From assembly GCF_018742245.1 (NCBI RefSeq), contig NZ_CP036132.1, forward strand, positions 4,149,001 through 4,213,000: a stretch of DNA of 64,000 nucleotides, read 5' to 3'. Of this stretch, positions 19,547 to 30,401 are shown piece after piece; position 1 is the first letter of the stretch, and every line of letters starts with the position of its first letter. The translations under genes were made by a program, and so were the position numbers. Source of the stretch: Bacillus mycoides (GTDB lineage Bacteria > Bacillota > Bacilli > Bacillales > Bacillaceae_G). The notes under the pieces were generated by a model. That model was not told the DNA's origin, did not search any database, and saw only the letters and a program-made list of their open reading frames with translations.

Positions 19547-20476
19547 TTATTGTTGCTCCTTATTTGCAGCAAGAATGAGCTCTTTTGCTCCTTGTTTAAT
19601 TAAACGGTCCGCAGCCTCTAATCCTACTTGCTTCGGATCAGTGCCTACTACTATTTCTTTCAATAAAACAGAACCGTCCATAGAACCGACAAGCGCTGTT
19701 AATTCGATTGCATCATTTTCCTTAAGAGTTGCATATCCAGCGATTGGAACTTGGCATCCACCTTCAAGTTTATGAAGAAATACTCGTTCAGCAGCCACTG
19801 TTCTTTCTGTTACTGCATCATTAATATGTGCTAACAACTGAAGTAAATCCTTATCATCCTCACGACATTCAATTGCTAACGCACCTTGTCCTACGGCTGG
19901 TACACATAACGTTTCATCTAAATGTTCTGTAATAACTTCTCCGTCCCAGCCCATTCTCTGTAATCCAGCTGTCGCTAAAATAATTGCATCGTAATCTTCA
20001 TCTTTTAACTTACGTAAGCGTGTATCGATATTCCCACGAATCCATTTCACTTGTAAATCTGGTCTCGCAGCTAGTAATTGTGCACTACGTCTCAAACTGC
20101 TCGTCCCTAAAATCGCGCCTTCTGCTAAGTCTTTAAACGATTCTCCGTTTTTAGAAATAAAAGCATCACGAGGGTCAACGCGCTTTGGCGTACAACCAAT
20201 CGTTAATCCATCTGGAAGTACAGCTGGCATATCTTTCATACTATGTACAGCCATATCAATTTCTTTCGTAAGTAACGCATGTTCAATTTCCTTTACAAAT
20301 AAACCTTTTCCGCCTACTTTTGAAAGAGTAACATCTAAAATAACATCACCTTTTGTGACGATTTCTTTCACTTCAAATTCATATGGTAAACCAAGCGCTT
20401 TTAATTGATCGATAAACCAATTTGTTTGTGTTAATGCTAGTTTACTCTTTCGTGAACCTACAATAATTTTGCGCAT
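19547..20476 (-). CDS. hemC: Hydroxymethylbilane synthase (porphobilinogen deaminase)
   Basis: The 309-residue protein has the N-terminal motif [16 protein letters not shown], substrate-binding arginines in [13 protein letters not shown], and the dipyrromethane-cofactor cysteine in [12 protein letters not shown] (about residue 240). It joins four porphobilinogens head to tail. It is the third gene of the heme unit, between hemX and hemD. Confidence 0.98.
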   Translation of the reverse strand: MRKIIVGSRKSKLALTQTNWFIDQLKALGLPYEFEVKEIVTKGDVILDVTLSKVGGKGLFVKEIEHALLTKEIDMAVHSMKDMPAVLPDGLTIGCTPKRVDPRDAFISKNGESFKDLAEGAILGTSSLRRSAQLLAARPDLQVKWIRGNIDTRLRKLKDEDYDAIILATAGLQRMGWDGEVITEHLDETLCVPAVGQGALAIECREDDKDLLQLLAHINDAVTERTVAAERVFLHKLEGGCQVPIAGYATLKENDAIELTALVGSMDGSVLLKEIVVGTDPKQVGLEAADRLIKQGAKELILAANKEQQ

Positions 20477-20491
20477 AATTCTCTCTCCTCA

Positions 20492-21325
20492 TTATAAATA
20501 CCAAAAGTGGAAATTAGATAAACTGCTTAATAGAAAAATGTTAACTAGCATTACGAGAAATGCCCCGATATTCCACAGCACAATTTTCTTACCTTGCAAC
20601 ACATCTGCCGCTCGTAAATATAAGCCCGCACAATATACAAATAGAACGACAAAAGACCCGATTACTTTCGTATCATACCAATGGAAATTATCCAATTTTG
20701 TATATCCCCATATGCATCCTAATATAATTGCTAATAAGAAAAACGGAACAGAAAATAAATTTAATCCGTAAGACATAGATTCAAGCTTCGGCAAATTCCC
20801 TAACCTTCTTAATCTCGCATTCCATTTTTTCTTTTTTAATAGCCGATATTGCAATAAATACATAATAGAAAAAATAAACGATACAGTAAACGTTGCATAA
20901 GAAATAATCGCCATACCGACATGCACGTATACAAGTTCTGAAACTAATTGCTCTGCAAGTACTGGCGACATCTTTCCGAGCGGTGTAAAAATAGAAAAAG
21001 CGCTTACGCCAAATGCTACAACATTTGTAAAAAAGACTAAAAAGTCAATGCGCATAAATCGATTAATGACTAATGACATCGTAATCAATAACCAAACATA
21101 AAAATAAATCCCTGACAATAAAGTTAAAATAGGATTCGTTTCTGAATCTGTAGCCCTAAGCAACATAAAGATAGACTGCAATACCCATACAATCGAAAGT
21201 AACCAAAAAGCAAATCGGTTCGCCTTTCGGTTACTTTGAAAATAATCTATAAAATATAAACTAATGCTACAAGCATATAAAATAATTGCAATATGATAAA
21301 TAATACTGTTATTTAAAAAACTCAT
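20492..21325 (-). CDS. hemX: HemX, cytochrome c assembly-type membrane protein controlling HemA level
   Basis: The start is ATG 21325 (MSFLNNSIIYH), after GGAAGGATG; a more distal ATG at 21370 would overlap hemA. The 277-residue protein has about eight hydrophobic segments and a tryptophan-rich loop of the CcmC/CcsA type (ILGCIWGYTKLDNFHWYDTK). In B. subtilis HemX lowers the amount of HemA protein. It lies directly after hemA. Confidence 0.93.
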   Translation of the reverse strand: MSFLNNSIIYHIAIILYACSISLYFIDYFQSNRKANRFAFWLLSIVWVLQSIFMLLRATDSETNPILTLLSGIYFYVWLLITMSLVINRFMRIDFLVFFTNVVAFGVSAFSIFTPLGKMSPVLAEQLVSELVYVHVGMAIISYATFTVSFIFSIMYLLQYRLLKKKKWNARLRRLGNLPKLESMSYGLNLFSVPFFLLAIILGCIWGYTKLDNFHWYDTKVIGSFVVLFVYCAGLYLRAADVLQGKKIVLWNIGAFLVMLVNIFLLSSLSNFHFWYL

Positions 21326-21342
21326 CCGATCATCCTTCCAAG

Positions 21343-22674
21343 TTATAAAGATGGAACGGATGGTGTCCACGCTCTTTTATGTTCTACTTCTTCCGTATTT
21401 CCCGCTTCTTCCACTTCTAAATCAAAAATCTTCGCAAATAAAGCTAATTTTTCGCCAGCTCCCTCTTCAGCAGCTAATTCTTTAGCTACTAAAATTGGAT
21501 CTTTTAACAATTGGTTAATAATACTTTTCGTATGTTTACTAATTACTTTTTTCTCACGATCACTAAGGTTTGGTATTTTTCGTTCCAGGCTTTCCATCGT
21601 GTCACTTTGAATTGCTAGCGCTTTATCACGAAGAGCCGATATTAACGGTACAACACCAAGCGTACTTAACCACGTTTTAAATAAAACCATTTCCTCTTCA
21701 ATCATAAATTGAATTTTCTCTGCCTCTTTTAAACGTTCAGCACGGTTTGCTTCAACTACACCTTGCAAATCGTCGATATCATATAAGAAAGAGCCTTCTA
21801 ATTCATCAATCGCAGGATCAATATCACGTGGTACTGCAATATCAACCATAAATAACGGACGACCAGAGCGCATTCTCTCTACTTTCGTCATCATCTCTTT
21901 CGTAATGACATATTCTGATGCACCCGTTGAACTAATTAAAATATCCGCTTCTAATAATGCACATTGCAATTCACTTAAAGGCTTTGCATGTCCCATATAT
22001 TTCTCAGCCATCACTTCCGCTTTCGTAAGCGTCCTATTCATAACTGTTACTTTACGAGCACCGCTTCCGTATAAGTTTTGCAGTGCAAGTTCACCCATCT
22101 TACCAGCACCAAGAATAAGTACATGACAATCTGTTAAATCTCCAAATATTTTCTTTCCGAGCTCAACAGCAGCATAACTAACAGACATCGCACTTTCACC
22201 AATCGTTGTTTCTGAGTGCGCACGTTTTGCTAACGTAACCACTTGCTTAAACAACTCATTAAAAATTGTACCTGTCGCTTTTACTTGTTGCGCTTCTAAA
22301 AAGCTATCTTTTATTTGACCTAAAATTTGCGTTTCTCCAACAACCATAGAATCTAGACCGCACGTTACGCGGAATAAATGATCTATTGCGCCATCTTGTT
22401 CAAAAATAGACAAGTATGGTGCGACTTCTTCTATTTCAAGCTGAAACCAATCAGCTAAAAACTTCTTAATGTAATACCGTCCCGTGTGTAATTGATCGAC
22501 AACAGCGTAAATCTCAGTGCGATTACAAGTTGATACAATGACATTTTCTAGTACGCTCTTTTGGTTTTGTAATGTAGTCATTGCTTGCTCTAGCTCTGCT
22601 GCTTGAAATGTGAGTTTCTCACGAAATTCTACAGGGGCTGTTCGATAATTTACACTAACAACAAGAATATGCAC
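21343..22674 (-). CDS. hemA: Glutamyl-tRNA reductase
   Basis: The 443-residue protein has the catalytic cysteine at position 50 ([13 protein letters not shown]), the substrate motif [15 protein letters not shown], the NADPH fold [14 protein letters not shown], and the C-terminal dimerisation helix region. It reduces Glu-tRNA to glutamate-1-semialdehyde, the first committed step of heme synthesis. The start is GTG, 9 bases after AAGGGGG. A PerR box lies about 155 bases upstream, so peroxide control of the heme operon is likely. Confidence 0.98.
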   Translation of the reverse strand: MHILVVSVNYRTAPVEFREKLTFQAAELEQAMTTLQNQKSVLENVIVSTCNRTEIYAVVDQLHTGRYYIKKFLADWFQLEIEEVAPYLSIFEQDGAIDHLFRVTCGLDSMVVGETQILGQIKDSFLEAQQVKATGTIFNELFKQVVTLAKRAHSETTIGESAMSVSYAAVELGKKIFGDLTDCHVLILGAGKMGELALQNLYGSGARKVTVMNRTLTKAEVMAEKYMGHAKPLSELQCALLEADILISSTGASEYVITKEMMTKVERMRSGRPLFMVDIAVPRDIDPAIDELEGSFLYDIDDLQGVVEANRAERLKEAEKIQFMIEEEMVLFKTWLSTLGVVPLISALRDKALAIQSDTMESLERKIPNLSDREKKVISKHTKSIINQLLKDPILVAKELAAEEGAGEKLALFAKIFDLEVEEAGNTEEVEHKRAWTPSVPSL

Positions 22675-22826
22675 GCAGCATGTCCCCCTTCACCCGTTTT
22701 ATCACTTTATCTACTATCATAATACAACTTTCCTCTTATGAATCTGACAATCGTGTGAACAACTGATTATTTTTTCTCCATATGTAATAAAGGAGCTTCA
22801 GTAAGATTAATAAAGAACTCTCTACT

Positions 22827-22841
22827 TTATAATGATTATAA
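22827..22841. promoter_or_regulatory. PerR box upstream of hemA
   Basis: The 15-base sequence TTATAATGATTATAA is a perfect match to the known PerR consensus TTATAATNATTATAA and a perfect inverted repeat; the symmetry extends one base on each side. In B. subtilis PerR represses hemAXCDBL, which is the operon that starts here. The minus-strand -10 region probably lies within it (TATAAT in the palindrome). The rest of 22675-22980 holds no gene that I can see. Confidence 0.9.
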
Positions 22842-23005
22842 AATAATAACTCTATTTGTACGTTACCAAAAAAAGTCCTCATAATCAAGTGATGGAAACT
22901 ATTCCATATTAATTATAACATCATCTTTTCTATCTTCTTTCATCATGAAGGAAAATATGTATGATTGTTCCAAAATATAGTACTCACTTTCTCAATGCAA
23001 TGCAT

Positions 23006-23034
23006 TTGACATTGTATTTATTTTTCGTTATATT
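23006..23034 (+). promoter_or_regulatory. Sigma-A promoter of ohrR
   Basis: TTGACA (23006-23011) and TATATT (23029-23034) are exactly 17 bases apart. The start would fall near 23041, just before the operator palindrome. Confidence 0.85.
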
Positions 23035-23046
23035 GATTTTGCAAAA

Positions 23047-23066
23047 TTAAATTGTGCACAATTTAA
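23047..23066. promoter_or_regulatory. Probable OhrR operator
   Basis: A perfect 20-base palindrome (half-site TTAAATTGTG) overlaps the predicted start of the ohrR transcript and ends 18 bases before the ATG. The half-site shares the AATTGT core with the operator known for B. subtilis OhrR. The position would block initiation, so autorepression of ohrR-ohr is likely. Confidence 0.85.
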
Positions 23067-23084
23067 AAATATAAGGAGTTGCTT

Positions 23085-23537
23085 ATGAAAGAAAATCCTC
23101 TACATCTAGATAACCAACTTTGTTTTTCTATTTACGCTTGTTCTAAAGAGGTTACTCGTTTTTACCGTCCCTATTTAGAAGAAATGGGCATTACGTATCC
23201 CCAGTACATTACTTTACTCGTACTCTGGGAACGAGACGGACTAACAGTAAAAGAAATTGGAGAACGTCTATTTTTAGATTCTGGTACTTTAACACCTATG
23301 TTAAAACGGATGGAATCATTAAAACTTGTACAACGTGTTCGTTCAAAAGAAGACGAGCGAAAAGTTTGTATTGAATTAACAGAACAAGGTAAAGATTTAA
23401 AAGAAATAGCTTGTTCATTACCGACAACGATGGCTACAAATTTAGGAATTACAGAGCAAGAGTATCATTCTTTATTAATCCAATTAAACACATTAATTGA
23501 AACAATGAAAAAAATTAATGATAGAAAAGGGGAATAA
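23085..23537 (+). CDS. ohrR: OhrR, MarR-family organic peroxide sensor
   Basis: The start is ATG 23085, 6 bases after AAGGAGT. The 150-residue protein is MarR-like with a winged helix at about residues 45-100 (LDSGTLTPMLKRMESLKLVQRVRSKEDER). Cys13 in NQLCFSIY matches the peroxide-sensing Cys15 of B. subtilis OhrR. A second cysteine at position 19 makes it of interest whether an intramolecular bond can form. It represses ohr until oxidised by organic hydroperoxides. ohr starts 2 bases after its stop. Confidence 0.95.
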   Translation: MKENPLHLDNQLCFSIYACSKEVTRFYRPYLEEMGITYPQYITLLVLWERDGLTVKEIGERLFLDSGTLTPMLKRMESLKLVQRVRSKEDERKVCIELTEQGKDLKEIACSLPTTMATNLGITEQEYHSLLIQLNTLIETMKKINDRKGE

Positions 23538-23539
23538 AC

Positions 23540-23956
23540 ATGGATAAATTATATACTGCTTCAGTAACAGCAACAGGTGGAAGAAACGGCAAGGTAGTTT
23601 CAGATGATGGCATATTAAATCTTGATGTAAAAATGCCAAAAGCACTAGGTGGCGCAGGCGGAGAGGCAACAAATCCAGAACAATTATTTGCAGCTGGTTA
23701 TGCAGCTTGCTTTGATAGCGCATTGCAACTTGTAATTCGTACAAAACGTGTGAAAGTGGAAAGTACAGAAGTGACTGCACACGTTTCTATCGGTAAAGAT
23801 ACAGATGGTGGTTTCGGACTATCTGCTGTACTTGACGTACATGTTGCTGGTGTTTCTCATGCCGAAGCACAAGAACTTGTAGAAGCCGCTCACGGTGTAT
23901 GTCCTTACTCTAAAGCAACAAGAGGAAATATTGAAGTTACATTAAACGTACGCTAA
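23540..23956 (+). CDS. ohr: Ohr, organic hydroperoxide reductase
   Basis: The 138-residue OsmC/Ohr-type protein has both redox cysteines in the Ohr context: Cys57 (GYAACFDSAL) and Cys121 (HGVCPYSKATRGN). It reduces organic hydroperoxides to alcohols with dithiols such as lipoyl groups. It lies directly after ohrR in one transcript, an arrangement that differs from B. subtilis, where ohrR sits between ohrA and ohrB. Confidence 0.96.
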   Translation: MDKLYTASVTATGGRNGKVVSDDGILNLDVKMPKALGGAGGEATNPEQLFAAGYAACFDSALQLVIRTKRVKVESTEVTAHVSIGKDTDGGFGLSAVLDVHVAGVSHAEAQELVEAAHGVCPYSKATRGNIEVTLNVR

Positions 23957-23972
23957 AATTTTAGTAAATAAA

Positions 23973-24002
23973 AAAAACGCGCGACATTCGTCACGCGTTT
24001 TT
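23973..24002. terminator. Two-way terminator between ohr and engB
   Basis: The arms AAAAACGCG and CGCGTTTTT enclose a loop that can pair further. A and T tracts on both sides let it serve both converging genes. Confidence 0.85.
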
Positions 24003-24587
24003 CGTTTTTGTCATTTTATGAATTGCTTTCCATGCTTCTTCTTTTCCAAGACCTGTTTCAGAAGAGAATAGAACGATTTCATCGCCAATTTCAACAGCAA
24101 GCGTTTCTTTTACAACTTTTAAATGCTTTTGCCATTTCCCTTTCGGAATTTTATCGGCTTTCGTTGCAATAATAATTGTTGGGATTTCATAGTGCTTTAA
24201 GAAATCATACATCATAATGTCATCTTTTGTTGGTTGGTGACGTAAATCAACTACTAATACAGCTGCGTCTAATTGGGTACGTGTTGTAAAGTAAGTCTCA
24301 ATCATTCTGCCCCATGCCGCGCGCTCTGTTTTAGATACTTTCGCATATCCATAACCTGGAACGTCAACAAAATGCATCATTTCATTGATTAAGAAAAAGT
24401 TCAGCGTTTGCGTTTTTCCTGGTTTAGAAGAAATACGTACTAACTTTTTACGATTTAAAATTTTATTAATAAAGGAAGACTTCCCGACATTAGAACGACC
24501 TGCTAAGGCAATTTCTGGTAAATCACTGTCTGGATATTGTTCCGGTTTAACGGCACTAATTACAATATCTGCTTTTGTTACTTTCAT
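23991..24587 (-). CDS. engB: Ribosome biogenesis GTPase EngB (YsxC)
   Basis: The 198-residue GTPase has G1 GRSNVGKSS (about residues 30-38), G3 [11 protein letters not shown]4 [10 protein letters not shown] and a G5-like LFSSETGLG. The family acts in assembly of the 50S ribosomal subunit and is essential in B. subtilis. The ATG overlaps the lonA stop by 4 bases, so it is probably translated with lonA. Confidence 0.97.
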   Translation of the reverse strand: MKVTKADIVISAVKPEQYPDSDLPEIALAGRSNVGKSSFINKILNRKKLVRISSKPGKTQTLNFFLINEMMHFVDVPGYGYAKVSKTERAAWGRMIETYFTTRTQLDAAVLVVDLRHQPTKDDIMMYDFLKHYEIPTIIIATKADKIPKGKWQKHLKVVKETLAVEIGDEIVLFSSETGLGKEEAWKAIHKMTKTKNA

Positions 24588-26914
24588 TGTTTCACTCCTA
24601 CTAATGCGTGCTCCAATACTTCGTCTAAATGAGATGCAAGCACAAACGTAAGGTTTTCTTTTACGCTCTCTGGAATATCATCTAAATCTTTCTCATTTTC
24701 CGCCGGTAAAATAATTTTTGTTAATCCCGCGCGGTGAGCACTTAATGTTTTTTCTTTCAAACCACCAATTGGTAATACACGACCACGAAGTGTAATTTCA
24801 CCTGTCATACCAACTTCTTTACTTACAGGAATACCTGTTAGTGCAGAAATAAGTGCCGTTGCCATCGTAATACCTGCTGACGGTCCATCTTTTGGAACTG
24901 CTCCTTCTGGAACATGAATATGAATATCGTTTTTCTCATGGAAATCCGGATCAATATGCAGTTCTTCTGCACGAGAACGAATATAGCTAAACGCGGCTTG
25001 TGCGGATTCTTTCATAACATCCCCAAGTTTCCCTGTTAAAATTAATTTCCCTTTTCCTGGCGCTACAGACACTTCAATTGCAAGTGTATCGCCGCCCGCT
25101 GCTGTGTAAGCTAAACCTGTTGCCATACCAACTTGGTCTGTTTTTTCAGCTTGACCATAACGGAATATATGCTTACCAAGTAAATCAACAATATTTTTCT
25201 CTGTTACAACAATGCGCTTGCGTTCTGCTGTAACGATAATTTTTGCTGCTTTACGGCAAACTTTTGCAATTTGACGCTCTAACGTACGAACACCAGCCTC
25301 GCGTGTATAATAACGAATAATTTCAAGAAGCGCTTCATCACGCACTTGCAAATTACCTTTTCGCAAGCCGTGCTCTTTTAATTGTTTCGGCAATAAATGC
25401 TCACGAGCAATGTGTACCTTTTCAAGTTCTGTATAACCAGCAATCGAAATGATTTCCATACGGTCAAGCAATGGGCTCGGAACACTTGCAAGTGTATTAG
25501 CAGTTGCAACGAACATAACTTTCGATAAATCATATGGCTCTTCAATGTAATGATCACTGAAGTTATGGTTTTGTTCTGGATCTAACACTTCAAGTAACGC
25601 CGCTGATGGGTCTCCCCTGAAATCGTTAGACATTTTATCAATCTCATCTAATAAGAAGACTGGATTAACTGTTTTCGCCTTTTTCATACCTTGAATAATA
25701 CGTCCTGGCATCGCTCCTACATATGTACGACGGTGACCACGAATTTCAGATTCATCACGCACACCACCAAGAGAAACACGTACGAAATTACGATTTAACG
25801 ATGTTGCAATAGAACGTGCTAACGAAGTTTTCCCAACCCCAGGAGGTCCTACTAGACAAAGAATTGGTCCTTTTAATGAATTCGTTAACTTCTGTACAGC
25901 TAAATATTCAAGTACTCGCTCTTTCACTTTTTCAAGACCGTAATGATCTTTATTTAAAATTTCTTCCGAATGAGCGAGGTCAATCATATCCTCTGTTGCT
26001 TCTGTCCACGGAAGCGCTAATAACCAATCAATATAATTACGAATTACACCGCTCTCAGCAGAACTTACAGGTAACTTTTCATAACGATCTAATTCTTTCA
26101 GTGCAGCCTGCATTGTTTCTTCAGGCATTCCCGACTGTTCAATTTTCTCACGAAGTTCTTCAACTTCCCCGCCCTTGCCTTCTTTATCGCCAAGTTCAGT
26201 TTGGATCGCCTTCATTTGCTCACGTAAGAAATATTCTTTTTGCGTGCGCTCCATTGAACGTTTCACTTTTTGTCCAATTTTCTTTTCTAGGCTAAGTAAC
26301 TCTTGTTCATCTTGAATAATCGAAATAAGTGTATGTAGTCGTTCTTTCACAGATACAATCTCTAAAATCTCTTGTTTCTGCTTCGTTTTAATCGGTAAGT
26401 GAGAAGCAATTAAATCAGCTAGTCTTCCGGGTTCTTCTACATCAGCTACCGTTGCAAATGTTTCATTTGAAACTTTTTTCGAAACTTTAATATATTGTTC
26501 GAAATGCTCCAGTAACGTACGCATAAGAGCCTTCTCTTCTAAATCATCTTCTACTTCTTCAGTTACTGTTCTAATAGAAACTTGTACCAGATTTTCTTCT
26601 TCGATAAACTCTACTACTTCTGCTCTATGTAAACCTTCTACAAGGACACGAAGCGTACCGTTCGGCAATTTTAACATTTGCTTCACTTTCGCCACTGTAC
26701 CTACACTATATATGTCATCTTCTTTCGGATCGTCGATATTCATTTCTTTTTGCATTGCTAAAAAGATGATATTTTCATCCATTGCCGCCTGCTCTAGTGC
26801 TTGTATCGATTTATCACGTCCTACATCAAGATGCAGAACCATCGTTGGATATACGAGAATGCCTCTTAATGGTAGGAGGGGCACAATTCTTTCATTCGTA
26901 TTCATACTAGACAT
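24584..26914 (-). CDS. lon: ATP-dependent protease Lon (LonA)
   Basis: The start is set at ATG 26914 ([11 protein letters not shown]) with GGAGGTG very close (about 4 bases); ATG 26905 is an alternative with wider spacing. The 776-residue protein has an N-terminal substrate domain (about 1-200), coiled coil, AAA+ module with Walker [13 protein letters not shown] (about 352) and Walker [11 protein letters not shown]. The protease domain has the catalytic Ser in KDGPSAGIT (about 676) and the catalytic Lys in [11 protein letters not shown]. It degrades misfolded and regulatory proteins in the cytoplasm. Confidence 0.97.
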   Translation of the reverse strand: MSSMNTNERIVPLLPLRGILVYPTMVLHLDVGRDKSIQALEQAAMDENIIFLAMQKEMNIDDPKEDDIYSVGTVAKVKQMLKLPNGTLRVLVEGLHRAEVVEFIEEENLVQVSIRTVTEEVEDDLEEKALMRTLLEHFEQYIKVSKKVSNETFATVADVEEPGRLADLIASHLPIKTKQKQEILEIVSVKERLHTLISIIQDEQELLSLEKKIGQKVKRSMERTQKEYFLREQMKAIQTELGDKEGKGGEVEELREKIEQSGMPEETMQAALKELDRYEKLPVSSAESGVIRNYIDWLLALPWTEATEDMIDLAHSEEILNKDHYGLEKVKERVLEYLAVQKLTNSLKGPILCLVGPPGVGKTSLARSIATSLNRNFVRVSLGGVRDESEIRGHRRTYVGAMPGRIIQGMKKAKTVNPVFLLDEIDKMSNDFRGDPSAALLEVLDPEQNHNFSDHYIEEPYDLSKVMFVATANTLASVPSPLLDRMEIISIAGYTELEKVHIAREHLLPKQLKEHGLRKGNLQVRDEALLEIIRYYTREAGVRTLERQIAKVCRKAAKIIVTAERKRIVVTEKNIVDLLGKHIFRYGQAEKTDQVGMATGLAYTAAGGDTLAIEVSVAPGKGKLILTGKLGDVMKESAQAAFSYIRSRAEELHIDPDFHEKNDIHIHVPEGAVPKDGPSAGITMATALISALTGIPVSKEVGMTGEITLRGRVLPIGGLKEKTLSAHRAGLTKIILPAENEKDLDDIPESVKENLTFVLASHLDEVLEHALVGVKQ

Positions 26915-27039
26915 AGCACCTCCATAATAAATTAAACTCCTGTTCAACTATTTTATATTACAATACATCTAGATGCAATTGCAGAGATTCTTCGCAATTG
27001 TAAATCCCCTGTTTTTTTGTGCCTCACGAAAAGAAAAAA

Positions 27040-27075
27040 AGACTTCGCTTAAGCATACAAACTTAAACGAAGTCT
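27040..27075 (-). terminator. Terminator after lonB
   Basis: A long stem (AGACTTCGTTTAAG / CTTAAGCGAAGTCT on the minus strand) is followed by a T-rich run (TTTTTTCTTTTC). It lies 25 bases beyond the lonB stop and separates lonB from lonA. Confidence 0.85.
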
Positions 27076-27100
27076 GGCAAATTTTTATTATTGTATATTC

Positions 27101-28771
27101 TCACATTGATTGCGCATCTGTTTCGTCCAAAGCAGTATGTGCATCAAGCTCACGATGCATATTTTCCTGCATAAATGTTAATTCAAATACTTCTTTTAAT
27201 TTGCGAACAGGAATGATCTCAATTCCCTTTATTGTATACAAAAATGGTTGCATGTTTTCAGCCGGAATGATGACTTTCTTAGCTCCCGCTTTTTTCGCAG
27301 CTTTTATTTTTGCGTACACACCACCAATAGGCTTCACTTCTCCGTGGATACTTATCTCACCTGTCATCGCTACTTCATTATTCACATACGTACGATGCAC
27401 TGCTGAATAGACACCTGTTGCCATAGCAATACCTGCTGAAGGACCATCAATCGGGATACCACCAGGAAAATTAATATGTATATCATACCCTTCTGGCAAC
27501 ACATCTAGAGAACGAAGGACTGTTAACACATTATCAACAGAACCTTTCGCCATACTTTTACGGCGAATTGATTTCGTTTGGCTACCAATACTTTCCTCTT
27601 CTACAATTCCAGTGACATTTACTGACCCTTTATCTTTCGCAGGAATAGCTGTTACCTCAATTTCTAATAACGTACCTGTATTCGGCCCATATACAGCAAG
27701 CCCGTTCACAAGACCGATTCTCGGAATTGGATAAATACGTTTTTCGTACTTTGGTGTAAGCTGACTAGAATGAACAACCCACTCAATATCTTCATCTTTA
27801 ATGAAAGGTCGTTCTTCATTTATCGCCATACCAGCAGAAATTTGCACGAGATTAATTGCTTCTCGTCCATTTCTTGCATACATTCCAATCATTTCGATAC
27901 CATTCTCACCTACTTGCATTTCCACTTTGTCAGCTGCATTTTTCGCTACTTTTTGAATTTCTTCTGTATCTAACTCACGGAAGAACACTTCTAAACAACG
28001 CGACCTAATTGCAGGAGGAATTTCCTCTGGTGAACGCGTCGTTGCACCAACTAAGCGAAAATCTGCAGGTAAACCTTTTTGAAAAATATCATGTATATAC
28101 GTTGGAATCATCGAATTTTCTTCACTATAGTACGCGCTTTCCAAAAATACTTTCCGATCTTCTAACACCTTTAGCATTTTATTCATTTGAATTGGATGTA
28201 ATTCACCAATCTCATCAATGAACAAAATACCACCATGCGCATCTGTTACAGCCCCTTTTTTCGGTTGCGGAATACCCGCTTGCCCCATTGCACCTGCTCC
28301 TTGATAAATCGGGTCATGCACTGAACCAATTAATGGATCCGCAATACCACGCTCATCAAACCTAGCTGTCGTTGCATCAAGTTCGATAAATGTTGCATTT
28401 GTACGAAATGGAGATTTCGGATTTCGTTTCGCTTCTTCTAATACAAGGCGTGCTGCCGCTGTCTTTCCGACACCTGGCGGACCGTATATGATCACATGTT
28501 GCGGATTAGGACCACAAAGAGCCGCTTTTAACGACTTAATCCCGTCTTCTTGCCCTACAATATCTATAAAGGATGTAGGACGTACCTTTTCCGCAAGTGG
28601 CTCTGTTAAAGAAACCTCACGCATTTTACGAAGCTGCTCTAATTCTTTTTTCGATTCTCGATCAATTGAAACTTTTTGTGTTCGCTGATTTCGAAGTAAG
28701 TGCCAAAAATACAATCCGACAATTACGCCAAAAACAAGTTGAACAAGTAAAAATATATTTGTCCAGCTCAT
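27101..28771 (-). CDS. lonB: ATP-dependent protease LonB, membrane-anchored
   Basis: The 556-residue protein has one N-terminal membrane segment at about residues 5-24 (NIFLLVQLVFGVIVGLYFW). An AAA+ module follows with Walker [14 protein letters not shown] (about 94-106) and Walker B ILFIDEIGELH, then a Lon-type protease domain with catalytic Ser in IDGPSAGIA (about 452) and a C-terminal Lys. It lacks the LonA N-domain. In B. subtilis LonB is a sporulation-specific protease in the forespore. The order clpX-lonB-lonA is the same as there. Confidence 0.96.
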   Translation of the reverse strand: MSWTNIFLLVQLVFGVIVGLYFWHLLRNQRTQKVSIDRESKKELEQLRKMREVSLTEPLAEKVRPTSFIDIVGQEDGIKSLKAALCGPNPQHVIIYGPPGVGKTAAARLVLEEAKRNPKSPFRTNATFIELDATTARFDERGIADPLIGSVHDPIYQGAGAMGQAGIPQPKKGAVTDAHGGILFIDEIGELHPIQMNKMLKVLEDRKVFLESAYYSEENSMIPTYIHDIFQKGLPADFRLVGATTRSPEEIPPAIRSRCLEVFFRELDTEEIQKVAKNAADKVEMQVGENGIEMIGMYARNGREAINLVQISAGMAINEERPFIKDEDIEWVVHSSQLTPKYEKRIYPIPRIGLVNGLAVYGPNTGTLLEIEVTAIPAKDKGSVNVTGIVEEESIGSQTKSIRRKSMAKGSVDNVLTVLRSLDVLPEGYDIHINFPGGIPIDGPSAGIAMATGVYSAVHRTYVNNEVAMTGEISIHGEVKPIGGVYAKIKAAKKAGAKKVIIPAENMQPFLYTIKGIEIIPVRKLKEVFELTFMQENMHRELDAHTALDETDAQSM

Positions 28772-28840
28772 AATTCATTTCCTCCCGCTATGTTTTACCT
28801 TTTAGTATTTCCTGGGAGGAATAGTGCTAAACATAAAGAA

Positions 28841-28867
28841 AAACAGCAATTATAAAAATTGCTGTTT
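28841..28867 (-). terminator. Terminator after clpX
   Basis: A 10-bp stem (AAACAGCAAT / ATTGCTGTTT) with a 7-nt loop is followed on the minus strand by TTCTTTATG. It lies 10 bases after the clpX stop. Confidence 0.8.
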
Positions 28868-28877
28868 CTTCTTCGCA

Positions 28878-30137
28878 TTATGCAGATGTTTTTGTATCAA
28901 GTACAGTACCGTCTTGTAACACCAATTTCGGCGGTTCATTATCAGCTACTGTTTCTTTCGTAAGAATACACTTCTCGATATCTTTGCGAGATGGCAGTTC
29001 GAACATTACATCAAGCATCAAGCCTTCAATAATAGAACGAAGTCCACGAGCACCTGTTTTACGTTCAATTGCTTTTTTCGCAATCTCAACTAGTGCACCT
29101 TCTTCAAACTCTAACTCAACATCGTCAAGCTCCAATAGTTTTTGGAATTGCTTAACAAGTGCATTTTTCGGTTTAGTTAAAATATCTACAAGAGCATCTT
29201 CATCAAGCGGCTCTAGGTTCGCAATAACTGGAAGACGACCGATAAACTCCGGAATTAAACCGAATCTTAAAAGATCCTCTGGTAAAACGTGAGATAAAAC
29301 ATGCTTCTCATTTACATCAGCATTTTTCTTCTCAGCACCAAATCCAATTACTTTCTCACCAAGGCGACGTTTAATAATAGGCTCGATGCCATCAAACGCT
29401 CCACCACAAATGAATAGGATGTTCGTTGTATCAATTTGAATAAACTCTTGATGCGGGTGCTTACGACCACCTTGAGGTGGAACGCTTGCTACAGTACCTT
29501 CTAAAATTTTCAGAAGTGCCTGCTGTACACCTTCACCAGATACATCACGTGTAATCGATGGATTTTCGGACTTACGTGCCACTTTATCAATCTCATCAAT
29601 ATAAATGATTCCTTTTTCCGCTTTCTCTACATCATAATCAGCTGCTTGGATTAATTTTAGTAAGATGTTTTCTACATCTTCCCCTACATATCCAGCTTCC
29701 GTTAAAGATGTTGCGTCCGCGATCGCAAATGGAACATTTAAAATACGCGCTAATGTTTGTGCCAATAATGTTTTACCACTACCAGTTGGCCCAATAAGTG
29801 AAATATTACTCTTCGCCAATTCTACATCATCAATTTTGCTGTTAGAATTAATGCGTTTGTAATGGTTATATACCGCTACCGCTAGTGCTTTTTTCGCGTT
29901 ATCTTGTCCGATGACATACTCATCTAAGATTTCACGAATTTCTACCGGTTTCGGTACATCTTTGAATTCTACTTCTTCGTCCTTCGCAAGCTCCTCTTGT
30001 ACAATTTCAGTACAAAGCTCGATACACTCGTCACAAATGTAAACACCTGGACCTGCAACTAGCTTTCGAACTTGCGTTTGTGTTTTACCACAGAAAGAAC
30101 ATTTTAATTGACCTTTTTCATCATTAAATTTAAACAT
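28878..30137 (-). CDS. clpX: ClpX, ATP-dependent unfoldase of ClpXP
   Basis: The start is ATG 30137 ([11 protein letters not shown]), 7 bases after AAGGGGTG; upstream in-frame codons lack a site. The 419-residue protein has the zinc-binding domain with Cys13/16 (CSFC) and Cys35/38 (CDEC). The AAA+ core has Walker [13 protein letters not shown] (about 117-128) and Walker [14 protein letters not shown]. The IGF-type loop for ClpP docking is present as [10 protein letters not shown] (about 265). It unfolds tagged proteins for ClpP. Confidence 0.98.
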   Translation of the reverse strand: MFKFNDEKGQLKCSFCGKTQTQVRKLVAGPGVYICDECIELCTEIVQEELAKDEEVEFKDVPKPVEIREILDEYVIGQDNAKKALAVAVYNHYKRINSNSKIDDVELAKSNISLIGPTGSGKTLLAQTLARILNVPFAIADATSLTEAGYVGEDVENILLKLIQAADYDVEKAEKGIIYIDEIDKVARKSENPSITRDVSGEGVQQALLKILEGTVASVPPQGGRKHPHQEFIQIDTTNILFICGGAFDGIEPIIKRRLGEKVIGFGAEKKNADVNEKHVLSHVLPEDLLRFGLIPEFIGRLPVIANLEPLDEDALVDILTKPKNALVKQFQKLLELDDVELEFEEGALVEIAKKAIERKTGARGLRSIIEGLMLDVMFELPSRKDIEKCILTKETVADNEPPKLVLQDGTVLDTKTSA

Positions 30138-30365
30138 ATTTTCACACCCCTTACAAAGTGCTAACCTCTTGCCTTCGTATGTACACGATAAATGTATCGT
30201 ATGTAAATACATATTATGTCACTACGTGGCGAGAAATACAAATAATATGACTAGTTATGTACAAACAAAAAAATTTTAAAACTTTTGAAATATGTATATT
30301 CGACTTACAAAGGAACTTTTCCTTCTTCATCGAAAAGTTTTATAAATATATTTCTATATTTATAA

Positions 30366-30395
30366 AACAAGGCACGATTAAAATCGCGCCTTGTT
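30366..30395 (-). terminator. Terminator after tig
   Basis: A 14-bp stem with one G-U type pair (AACAAGGCGCGATT / AATCGTGCCTTGTT on the minus strand) and a 2-nt loop is followed by TTATAAA. It ends the tig transcript 7 bases after the stop codon. Confidence 0.8.
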
Positions 30396-30401
30396 ATTTT
30401 A

